NCBI GenBank assembly: GCA_023145535.1
Contig: JAGLDQ010000298.1
Location: forward strand, 1-5,441
DNA: 5,441 nt
Origin: Cocleimonas sp.
Lineage (GTDB): Bacteria > Pseudomonadota > Gammaproteobacteria > Thiotrichales > Thiotrichaceae
Direction of reading: 5' to 3'
The notes under the pieces were generated by a model that made no database searches, was not told where the DNA came from, and saw only the letters and a list, made by a program, of their open reading frames with translations. Shown one piece after another: positions 1 through 5,441 of this stretch. Both the position numbers and the translations under genes were made by a program. Numbering within the stretch: the first letter of the stretch is position 1; the number at the start of each line of letters is the position of its first letter.

Positions 1-1250
1 TAAAAGAATTGGATGAAGCGAAAGAAAGCGGAATGGACACGGCTGAGTTGCAAGAAGAGATTGCACAGTTGCAAAAGCGTAAAGACAGCGGCGCTATCTA
101 TGTGGCTATCTTTGGTGATATTAGCACAGGAAAATCATCGATTATTAAAACGTTGCTTCCTAATGCAGAAGTCTTGACCGACGTACGGGGTGGTTCTACC
201 GCAGAAATTAATGAATATACATGGACATCAACCTCAGGTGATCAGCTTATCTTGACTGATTTACCTGGGCGCAGTGAGGCAGAGGGCGATTTGGACGAAA
301 CTGCACATGACGAGGCAGTTCGTGCACAAGTTGTTATTTATGTCACCGATTCGGATCTAACCCGTAGCCAATTCAATGATATTTTGACCTTGCGTAGTTA
401 TGGCAAGCCCATGATTGTTGCCTTAAATAAAAGTGATCGTTTTTCAGATGAAGAACAAGGTTTGCTAAAAGATCGATTTTATCAACAATTTTCTCAAGAA
501 GAACCGCAGAAACTGTTACAAGAGGCAACAAGTCAATCTCAAAGTAAAGACCTCCAGTTAACCTTTATTAAATCAGGCGGTACTGAAGAAGTTGTTAGGA
601 TTTATCCTGATGGGCGTGAAGAGAAAGTTATCCGTCCCCGCAAGGCCGATGTGTCTGCACTATCCTATGCGCTTCAAGAAGAAATAGACATGCAAAGTGA
701 GCTACTTGAAAACTTGCGTGATGCGAGTGTGTTTGTATTGGTTAAGCAAAAGCTGGATCATGACAAAATAGAATTTAGGCGTGAGAAAGCCAGTGACATA
801 GTCACTAGCTCTACGCGTAAAGCCGTACTGGGTGCATTAGCGTCAGTTAGCCCAGGTACAGATTTGGTGATTCAAGGGATACTTGCGACCTTAATGGTGA
901 AAAAACTCTGTGAGTTATACGAAGTGCCTATGCGTAAACTTGATATCGAAAAGTTTCTAAACTTTAGTCAGGGACAGGTTAAGAAAAGTGTGCCAATATT
1001 GCTCGCCGTTGCAGGCAATGGGATGAAAGCATTTCCAGGTATTGGTACAGTAACTGGCGGATTAACCCATGCTGTGGCGTATGGGATGATTTTTGATGCG
1101 CTAGGAAAAGCCACGGCAAAAACATTAGAAGAGCGCGGGCAGCTACGGGCGGCACCTGCTGCAATAACCTTTAAGGAGATGTTGAGTGAAAATATGGAAG
1201 CACGCGCAAAGTTATTTGCCAAGTTGGTTTTCGACAACAGAAAAAAATAA
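1..1250 (+). CDS. GTPase with DUF697-like C-terminal membrane region (5'-partial)
   Basis: This is a P-loop GTPase of unknown cellular role. Counting from the TTG at position 9, G1 is GDISTGKSS (residues 36-44), the G2 Thr is T64 in GGSTAE, G3 is DLPG (84-87) and G4 is NKSD (140-143). The G5 site is degenerate (SGG near 189-191, against the usual SA-K/A). After the G domain come an acidic/helical linker and a DUF697-like region with SPGTD (281-285), YEVP (about 304) and a second hydrophobic, Gly-rich stretch (about 335-365), suggesting membrane association. The gene is almost certainly truncated by the window edge. The frame stays open to base 1, the only start candidate (TTG at 9) has no room for a ribosome binding site, and relatives as I remember them carry an extra N-terminal hydrophobic/coiled segment. 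It is the first visible gene of a + strand operon and overlaps the next GTPase gene by 65 bp. The family assignment is solid; the biological function is unknown. Confidence 0.85.
   Translation, partial: KELDEAKESGMDTAELQEEIAQLQKRKDSGAIYVAIFGDISTGKSSIIKTLLPNAEVLTDVRGGSTAEINEYTWTSTSGDQLILTDLPGRSEAEGDLDETAHDEAVRAQVVIYVTDSDLTRSQFNDILTLRSYGKPMIVALNKSDRFSDEEQGLLKDRFYQQFSQEEPQKLLQEATSQSQSKDLQLTFIKSGGTEEVVRIYPDGREEKVIRPRKADVSALSYALQEEIDMQSELLENLRDASVFVLVKQKLDHDKIEFRREKASDIVTSSTRKAVLGALASVSPGTDLVIQGILATLMVKKLCELYEVPMRKLDIEKFLNFSQGQVKKSVPILLAVAGNGMKAFPGIGTVTGGLTHAVAYGMIFDALGKATAKTLEERGQLRAAPAAITFKEMLSENMEARAKLFAKLVFDNRKK
1173..1178 (+). promoter_or_regulatory. Shine-Dalgarno site of the second GTPase gene
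   Basis: AAGGAG lies 7 nt before the GTG at 1186 and inside the coding region of the upstream GTPase. It fixes the GTG as the start of the second gene, although this gives a 65 bp overlap. The next in-frame alternative, TTG at 1216, lacks a comparable site. Confidence 0.8.
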
Positions 1251-2571
1251 ACTAGAAGAGGCGCTAGCGAAAAAACCATCTGGGGATGTTCATCTTGATC
1301 TTGCAAAGGAAAGCCTGAGTGATCTCTTAAAGGATAGCCGTGTTTCTGGAAATGTACGGGGCTTATTAAAAGAGGATTATGAACAGTTACGCACCATGCT
1401 GACTAAGCTGGAGAATAGTCAATTACATGTCGCCGTATTTGGTCGTGTCAGCGTAGGAAAATCATCGGTACTGAATGCATTACTGGGTCGTGAAGCCTTT
1501 AGTACGAGTATCTTGCATGGCGAAACGACTAAAGCCAATATGCAAGAGTGGCAAGAAATAGAGGTGGGGGGTATTTATCTAATCGACACCCCAGGTATTA
1601 ATGAAATTGACGGAGAGGAGCGAGAACGTGTCGCTCATGAGGTTGCGAGTCGTTCTGATTTATTACTATTTGTGGTGGATAGTGATTTGACAGAAGTTGA
1701 GTTACAAGCGTTAAAAGCGGTTGCTAAATTTAACCGTCCCATTATCTTAGTCGTCAATAAATCTGATCAATATAACGAAGATGAAATCATTAAGCTACGG
1801 AGTATAATTCGTCGACGGGTGGCAGGGTTGATTGCACCAGAGAATATTATTTTTAGTGCCGCATCACCGACTAAGCAAATTGTTATTATGATCGATGATG
1901 AGGGTCATGAGCAAGAAACTACCCGTCAGCGTCCTGTTGATATTCTTAATGTAAAATCACGTCTCTGGGATATTATTGAATCAGAAGGAAAAACACTCTC
2001 CGCTTTAAATGCTTCAATGTTTGCAGGCAACCTGAGTGAACAAGTGGGTAATCGTATTCTCAATGCACGTCGAGAAATTGGCGAAGAGACGATTAGAATG
2101 TATTGCATTGGTAAAGGCGTTGCGGTTGCGCTAAATCCAGTTCCCCTTGCTGATATCCTTGCAGCCGCCGCGATTGATGTGGGAATGGTGGTGCATTTAT
2201 CCAATATTTATGGCTTGCCCATGTCGAAAACAGAAGCAGGGGACTTGATAAAAACGATAGCCGCACAAATGCTCTTATTATATGGCTCATTTTGGGCTAT
2301 TCATTTTGCATCCTCGGCACTGAAAATAACCACGGTTGGCATATCAACCTTATTGACAGGTGCAGCACAAGGAGCAATTGCATGGTACAGCACACTTATT
2401 ATCGGTCGTGTAACGGAAGAGTATTTAATTAAAGGGAAGTCTTGGGGTGAAACTGGACCAAAACTAGCGGTTCAAAATATCCTAGATAGCCTAGACCGTG
2501 ACTCGGTTATGAGTGAAGCGAAAGAAGAAATCATGCGTTACTTAAAAAAAGATAAAGACAAAGGTAAATAA
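1186..2571 (+). CDS. GTPase with DUF697-like C-terminal domain
   Basis: This is a complete 461-residue GTPase of unknown role. All five G motifs are visible: G1 GRVSVGKSS (86-94), G2 Thr pair in GETTKA (114-115), G3 DTPGI (134-138), G4 NKSD (191-194) and G5 SAAS (224-227). The residue after DTPG is Ile rather than the catalytic Gln of Ras, as in TrmE/Era-type (HAS) GTPases. An N-terminal charged helical region of about 80 residues precedes the G domain. The C-terminal part has DUF697-like features: NPVPLAD (317-323), YGLP (342-345) and two hydrophobic stretches (about 305-338 and 363-400), then a Lys-rich tail. The layout parallels the upstream gene segment by segment, so the two are probably ancient paralogues acting as a pair at the membrane. 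The start is GTG, backed by AAGGAG at 1173-1178. The stop overlaps the next gene's ATG as TAATG. A role in membrane remodelling or stress response is only a guess. Confidence 0.88.
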   Translation: MKIWKHAQSYLPSWFSTTEKNKLEEALAKKPSGDVHLDLAKESLSDLLKDSRVSGNVRGLLKEDYEQLRTMLTKLENSQLHVAVFGRVSVGKSSVLNALLGREAFSTSILHGETTKANMQEWQEIEVGGIYLIDTPGINEIDGEERERVAHEVASRSDLLLFVVDSDLTEVELQALKAVAKFNRPIILVVNKSDQYNEDEIIKLRSIIRRRVAGLIAPENIIFSAASPTKQIVIMIDDEGHEQETTRQRPVDILNVKSRLWDIIESEGKTLSALNASMFAGNLSEQVGNRILNARREIGEETIRMYCIGKGVAVALNPVPLADILAAAAIDVGMVVHLSNIYGLPMSKTEAGDLIKTIAAQMLLLYGSFWAIHFASSALKITTVGISTLLTGAAQGAIAWYSTLIIGRVTEEYLIKGKSWGETGPKLAVQNILDSLDRDSVMSEAKEEIMRYLKKDKDKGK

Positions 2572-3062
2572 TGAGCAAGAAACTTATTCGCGTTATCGCC
2601 ACGTTAATCATCGCAGCAGGTGTAGGTGGCTACAATTTTGTAACCAAAGATAAAGACTATTCTGCTGAAAATAATAATACACCCTCAAAAAGTGCCTCTG
2701 AAAAATCGCCTCAGATTGATAATCAGAAGCAAGTGCTTAATAAAATACGTAAGGAAAGAGAGAATACTCATGCTAGATTTTGGCTAGAAAGTAATGCAGA
2801 AGTGATCAAACTCCTTAAGGATGATGTTCGTGGTAATCCTCATCAGAAATTCTTAGTTAAACTTGCACCCGATATAACCTTATTGGTGGCTCATAATACG
2901 AAGTTGGCTAAGCGTGCTCCGCTTCAAAAAGGCGATCATATTAAAATACGCGCCCGTTATGAATGGAATAATCGCGGTGGTGTCTTGCATTGGACACATC
3001 ATGATCCTAAGGGGAAACAAGAAGGCGGTTGGATTTATGCCGATGGGAAATATTATAAATAA
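2571..3062 (+). CDS. DUF3465 family protein, membrane-anchored or exported
   Basis: This is a 163-residue protein of the uncharacterised DUF3465 family. Residues 1-24 have a Lys/Arg start (MSKKLIR) followed by a hydrophobic helix, consistent with a signal anchor or uncleaved signal peptide. Residues 27-65 are polar and low in complexity, a likely linker. The conserved part follows: LLKDD (81-85), HQKF (91-94), LLVAHN (104-109), a GD turn (121-122), YEWN (130-133) and GGVLHWTHHDP (136-146), ending in GWIYADGKYY. The several conserved His (91, 108, 140, 143, 144) could bind metal, and the strand/GD/strand pattern could be an OB-like barrel; both are inferences. The ATG overlaps the upstream stop as TAATG, with AAAGG at 2560-2564 as ribosome binding site, so translation is probably coupled to the second GTPase. 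A hairpin terminator follows directly, making this the last gene of the operon. The family call is confident; the function is unknown. Confidence 0.82.
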   Translation: MSKKLIRVIATLIIAAGVGGYNFVTKDKDYSAENNNTPSKSASEKSPQIDNQKQVLNKIRKERENTHARFWLESNAEVIKLLKDDVRGNPHQKFLVKLAPDITLLVAHNTKLAKRAPLQKGDHIKIRARYEWNNRGGVLHWTHHDPKGKQEGGWIYADGKYYK

Positions 3063-3073
3063 ATTATTACAAT

Positions 3074-3102
3074 CGGGCATCTTTAGATGCTCGTTGGTAT
3101 TT
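3074..3102 (+). terminator. Intrinsic terminator, probably bidirectional
   Basis: An 8-bp stem, CGGGCATC (3074-3081) with GATGCTCG (3086-3093), contains one G-T pair and closes a TTTA loop. It starts 12 nt after the DUF3465 stop. A T-rich run (TTGGTATTT) follows on the + strand. Read on the - strand, the same hairpin is followed by ATTGTAATAATTTATTT, so it can also end the bioA/DOMON transcript. This fits its place between convergent operons. Confidence 0.75.
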
Positions 3103-3104
3103 CT

Positions 3105-3137
3105 GTAGCCCGTATGAAACCTCAGCAGAATACGGGA
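3105..3137. repeat. REP-type palindromic repeat (candidate)
   Basis: Perfect 7-bp arms CCCGTAT (3109-3115) and ATACGGG (3130-3136) flank 14 nt containing a CAGCAG core, preceded by TGTAG. This layout (GTAGCCCG..., a GCAG-containing centre, then ...CGGG) resembles intergenic palindromes that recur in many proteobacterial genomes. Only one copy is in the window, so its repetitive nature is inferred. It lacks a T-run on either side, so a plain terminator is less likely. Confidence 0.5.
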
Positions 3138-3156
3138 GTATCGCTTTAAATAGTGT

Positions 3157-3687
3157 TTAAACTTTCAAGACGAAACCTCTAGGATGATGAAAATCAGGCG
3201 TATCGAATGGATGATTTAGCGCCCAGTAAGTCTTATGTCGATCTTTACTTTCAATCACGGCGCTTAATCCTACTTTGAATACTTGATTCACTAATAAAGT
3301 GGGCAGAGCAGAGGCGGGTAGTATTACTTTGATCTCTAATTGATCTTTGCTTTGAATTATTTGAATTGTGGGTTCATGCGATGGTTGATATGGCTTTGTC
3401 TGACGATAGTCCTTAAAAGCATAGATTGCCCAGCATCGAGAAGGGGAGATATTATATTCATGGTAATGCGGTTCACCCTCAAAGCCGATAAAGGCTTCAA
3501 AACAAGTGTGCTGCCATAAATGATCCTTTTGAATGGGCTTACCTTTTTGAGGCAGTTGGATTTGCTCAATATCCCCTTGTAAAATATAGCCTAGCTGAAG
3601 TTCACCCTTTACTAATCGTGTTGCATTAGCGGTCAGTTCTATTGGTAGCGGGCAGGGTGTAGAAGGATGGCAGATTAAAGTGTGCAT
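3157..3687 (-). CDS. DOMON-like domain protein
   Basis: This 176-residue protein matches the DOMON-like family found in Proteobacteria and cyanobacteria (the 'murB-like' DOMON group). The recognisable blocks, in order, are DHLWQHTCFEAFI (55-67), YHEYNISPS (75-83) with WAIYAFKDYR just after, GLSAVIE (140-146), and YWALNHP with PDFHHP (154-169). DOMON domains are beta-sandwich modules that bind haem or sugars in other proteins. The ligand of this stand-alone group is not established, and no signal peptide or membrane helix is visible, so it is probably cytoplasmic. The whole protein is essentially one domain of normal length. Its ATG overlaps the bioA stop as TAATG and is preceded by AAAGGA, so it is co-transcribed and probably translationally coupled with bioA. 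Whether it has anything to do with biotin is unknown. Confidence 0.85.
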   Translation of the reverse strand: MHTLICHPSTPCPLPIELTANATRLVKGELQLGYILQGDIEQIQLPQKGKPIQKDHLWQHTCFEAFIGFEGEPHYHEYNISPSRCWAIYAFKDYRQTKPYQPSHEPTIQIIQSKDQLEIKVILPASALPTLLVNQVFKVGLSAVIESKDRHKTYWALNHPFDTPDFHHPRGFVLKV

Positions 3688-4982
3688 TATTGAATCCTTT
3701 CAGAAAACTCGGTCACAACTTGATAAACCGCTTGTGTTAATTTCTTTAGCTCGTCATGGCTAATAATATAAGGGGGCATTAAATAAACCAGTTTATTGAA
3801 AGGACGCACCCAAACGCCGAGTTCTACAAAGCGAGGTTGCATCCAATAAAGATCAATGGGCTGATGGAGTTCAACGACACCAATGGCACCTTTGCAACGC
3901 ACATCTTTTACAATATTCAGTTCGGAGCAAGGAGCTAATTCTTGTTTTAATTGTTGTTCAATAGCAAATACCTTTTTTTGCCAATGAGATTCAAGCAGTA
4001 AATCAATACTGGCATTGGCGACGCTACAGGCGAGTGGATTTGCCATAAACGTAGGGCCATGCATTAGCACGCCTTGTTGGTCTGCGCTGATTCCTTTGGC
4101 GACTTTACTGCTGGCAAGGGTGGCGGCGAGTGTCATATAGCCCCCTGTTAGCGCTTTTCCTAGTACTAAAATGTCGGGTTCTATTTGTGCTTGTTGATAG
4201 GCAAATAGCGTGCCTGTGCGTCCAAAGCCTGTGGCTATTTCATCAAGAATCAATAAGACATCATGCTGTGTGCATAATTGCCTTACTTGGCGCAGGTATT
4301 CAGCACAGTACATACGCATTCCGCCTGTGTTTTGTACCATTGGTTCGAGGATAACGGCGGCCACTTGTTGCTTGTTTTCAATGAGGGTTTGTTCAAAATC
4401 TTGGATATAACGTGCTTGCCAATCCTCATCAGGCTTACAGGCAGGTGCATCGACAAAAATACTTTGCGATAAAATATGGGTAAACATTTCATGCATCCCA
4501 TTAACAGGGTCGCAGACCGACATTGCCCCAAAAGTGTCACCGTGATAGCCATTGCGGACGGTTAAGAGTTTGTGTTTTTCAGATTTTCCTTGTGCAACCC
4601 AGTATTGCAATGCCATCTTGATTGATACTTCAACCGCTACCGAACCTGAGTCAGCAAAGAAAACATGTTGTAGATTATCAGCGGTGAGATCGATTAATTT
4701 TTTAGCCAGTTCAACGGCAGGACGGTGAGTTAAACCACCAAACATGACATGTGACATTTTACTGAGCTGGTGGGTAATTGCCTTATTTAAACGAGGATGA
4801 TTATAGCCATGAATGCACGTCCACCAAGACGACATACCATCCACTAATTCCTCTCCTGTTTCTAATGTGAGGATGACACCCTTTGCAGAGGCAACAGGAA
4901 AGACGGGGCTAGGATTGAGCATGCTGGTGTAGGGGTGCCAGATATGTTGTTTATCGTATGCGCGGAGTTCGTTGTTATCCAT
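3687..4982 (-). CDS. bioA: Adenosylmethionine-8-amino-7-oxononanoate aminotransferase
   Basis: BioA is a cytoplasmic PLP enzyme of biotin synthesis. It transfers the amino group of S-adenosylmethionine to 7-keto-8-aminopelargonate (KAPA), giving 7,8-diaminopelargonate, the substrate of BioD. The 431-residue length is close to the E. coli enzyme (429). Diagnostic segments are IWHPYTSM (14-21), SSWWTCIHGYNHP (51-63), DSGS (111-114) for PLP phosphate contact, LDEIATGFGRTG (246-257) with Asp247 for the pyridine nitrogen, GKALTGG (275-281) with Lys276 as the Schiff-base lysine, HGPTFMANPLAC (308-319), and WVRPF (391-395) whose Arg393 corresponds to the substrate-binding Arg391 of E. coli. All key residues are present, so it should be active. 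The start is chosen from the N-terminal match to E. coli BioA and because an in-frame TAG lies upstream with no other start between. There is no good Shine-Dalgarno sequence before it, which is unusual here. It is the first gene of the - strand operon; no other bio gene is adjacent in the window. Confidence 0.96.
   Translation of the reverse strand: MDNNELRAYDKQHIWHPYTSMLNPSPVFPVASAKGVILTLETGEELVDGMSSWWTCIHGYNHPRLNKAITHQLSKMSHVMFGGLTHRPAVELAKKLIDLTADNLQHVFFADSGSVAVEVSIKMALQYWVAQGKSEKHKLLTVRNGYHGDTFGAMSVCDPVNGMHEMFTHILSQSIFVDAPACKPDEDWQARYIQDFEQTLIENKQQVAAVILEPMVQNTGGMRMYCAEYLRQVRQLCTQHDVLLILDEIATGFGRTGTLFAYQQAQIEPDILVLGKALTGGYMTLAATLASSKVAKGISADQQGVLMHGPTFMANPLACSVANASIDLLLESHWQKKVFAIEQQLKQELAPCSELNIVKDVRCKGAIGVVELHQPIDLYWMQPRFVELGVWVRPFNKLVYLMPPYIISHDELKKLTQAVYQVVTEFSERIQ
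3695..3700 (-). promoter_or_regulatory. Shine-Dalgarno site of the DOMON-like gene
   Basis: AAAGGA on the - strand, within the last codons of bioA, lies 7 nt before the ATG at 3687. It supports that start and independent re-initiation at the TAATG junction. Confidence 0.75.
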
Positions 4983-5027
4983 AGGGTTTATTGGGTGTGT
5001 TATCGACGGGGAAAGGAGTGTGTATGG

Positions 5028-5058
5028 GTTTGAAAAATATGTCTAGCAAAATTCAAAC
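5028..5058. repeat. Inverted repeat in the bioA upstream region
   Basis: Perfect 7-bp arms GTTTGAA (5028-5034) and TTCAAAC (5052-5058) are separated by 17 nt. A further related half-site, TTTGA, lies at 5075-5079. The site lies 46-76 bp upstream of the bioA start, where an operator could sit, but it does not match the E. coli BirA operator. It may be chance in this AT-rich stretch. Confidence 0.35.
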
Positions 5059-5086
5059 TCTATAGGTTGCATGATTTGAGAAGATT

Positions 5087-5116
5087 TTGTATAGCGATCA
5101 CCCTTCGCGCTATACT
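5087..5116 (+). promoter_or_regulatory. Sigma-70-like promoter of the psiE-family gene
   Basis: TTGTAT (5087-5092) and TATACT (5111-5116), 18 nt apart, are a fair -35/-10 pair about 41 bp upstream of the ATG at 5158. The -10 matches five of six consensus bases. The predicted transcript would start near 5123. I see no convincing Pho box (CTGTCAT-type direct repeats) near it. Confidence 0.55.
5089..5115. promoter_or_regulatory. Perfect inverted repeat over the promoter, candidate operator
   Basis: GTATAGCG (5089-5096) and CGCTATAC (5108-5115) are exact 8-bp inverted arms with an 11-nt spacer. The left arm overlaps the -35 element and the right arm overlaps the -10 element. A dimeric repressor bound here would block the promoter. 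No specific regulator can be named from the sequence. Confidence 0.5.
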
Positions 5117-5157
5117 ATTCTAAGATTAATCACCATTACTAATTTGGGAAAATTGAG

Positions 5158-5441
5158 ATGACTAAGAATAAAGTGGTTCATAAACTACTGCATTATATTG
5201 AGGAACTGGGTTTATTGCTGATTCTTATTGCGACAATCATTGCGGTAGGGCAGGAAGTTCTCTTGATGGTTGAAGCAATGAAAGTTGATTTGAAAGATCT
5301 GCTCTTATTATTCATTTACCTAGAAATTATTGCGATGATACAGATTTACTATAAGCAACATCGCTTGCCTATTCGTTATCCCATTTATATCGCGATTGTT
5401 GCATTAGCGCGTTATATTATTTTGGATTCTAAGTCGCTTGA
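5158..5441 (+). CDS. psiE: PsiE family membrane protein (3'-partial)
   Basis: The ATG at 5158 opens a frame of 94 full codons that runs off the window without a stop. The translation matches the PsiE family (phosphate-starvation-inducible protein in E. coli, of unknown molecular function). The key stretch is DLKDLLLLFIYLEIIAMI (about residues 46-63), followed by RLPIRYPIYIAI and ARYIILD (about 71-91), all characteristic of PsiE. Three membrane helices are visible at about 17-38, 47-68 and 73-90, so it is an inner-membrane protein. E. coli PsiE is about 136 residues, so roughly the last 40 are missing here. GGGAA at 5146-5150, 7 nt before the ATG, is a weak ribosome binding site. It is divergent from bioA. 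Family membership is confident; phosphate control is not supported by a visible Pho box. Confidence 0.85.
   Translation, partial: MTKNKVVHKLLHYIEELGLLLILIATIIAVGQEVLLMVEAMKVDLKDLLLLFIYLEIIAMIQIYYKQHRLPIRYPIYIAIVALARYIILDSKSL

Noticed and set aside
9..11. TTG at position 9 as the real start of the first GTPase
   Set aside because: Only eight bases precede it, no ribosome binding site is visible, the frame remains open to the window edge (a codon ending in TA cannot be a stop), and the family is expected to have more N-terminal sequence.
1173..1250. Frameshift splitting a single long protein
   Set aside because: Each frame has its own complete set of G motifs and its own C-terminal domain, so these are two genes, not one broken gene.
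968..1306. 112-codon open frame on the - strand
   Set aside because: It lies antisense across the GTPase C-terminus and the overlap, has no ribosome binding site or recognisable family, and the + strand frames carry clear protein motifs.
1926..2290. Two - strand open frames inside the second GTPase gene
   Set aside because: They are shadows of the DUF697-coding region, with no independent coding signal.
2880..3108. Overlapping open frames on both strands across the end of the DUF3465 gene
   Set aside because: The DUF3465 frame has conserved family motifs to its stop. The others run into the terminator hairpin and match nothing.
3105..3137. Second palindrome as an intrinsic terminator
   Set aside because: Neither strand has a T-run after the stem, and the loop is long (14 nt). 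A REP-type repeat fits better.
4130..4552. Several + and - strand open frames inside bioA
   Set aside because: They are antisense or out-of-frame shadows of the region coding for the BioA PLP-binding core.
4983..5157. E. coli-type BirA operator (TTGTAAACC with inverted GGTTTACAA)
   Set aside because: No such pair of half-sites with the usual 14-16 nt spacing can be found between bioA and psiE.
5041..5157. Pho box controlling psiE
   Set aside because: No tandem CTGTCAT-like 7-mers with an AT-rich 4-nt spacer are visible upstream of the promoter.

Overview
The window looks like ordinary chromosome from a mid-to-low-GC Gammaproteobacterium. The DUF3465-like protein, the DOMON-like protein, the BioA variant and the PsiE homologue are all most familiar to me from that class. 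I cannot name the genus from sequence alone. The window holds two convergent, tightly packed operons and the start of a third, divergent gene. No rRNA, tRNA, IS element or CRISPR array is visible, and no gene-free stretch exceeds about 175 bases.

Left part (1-3062, + strand): a three-gene operon of uncharacterised function. The first gene is cut by the left edge. It and the second gene encode two different GTPases with the same layout: a P-loop GTPase domain followed by a hydrophobic DUF697-like C-terminal region. They overlap by 65 bp in different frames. The second gene is joined by a TAATG stop/start overlap to a small, probably membrane-anchored DUF3465-family protein. This is the least understood and most interesting part of the window: a candidate membrane-associated two-GTPase module with an envelope partner.

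Middle (3063-3156): a 94 bp convergent gap. It contains a strong hairpin that can terminate transcription from both sides, and a second palindrome that resembles a proteobacterial REP-type repeat.

Right part (3157-4982, - strand): bioA (the aminotransferase of biotin synthesis), followed by a DOMON-like protein gene joined to it by another TAATG overlap and its own ribosome binding site. No other biotin gene is in the window.

Right edge (4983-5441): a 175 bp divergent intergenic region with a sigma-70-like promoter facing right. The promoter is overlaid by a perfect 8-bp inverted repeat, a candidate operator, and leads into the first 94 codons of a psiE-family membrane protein cut by the window end.
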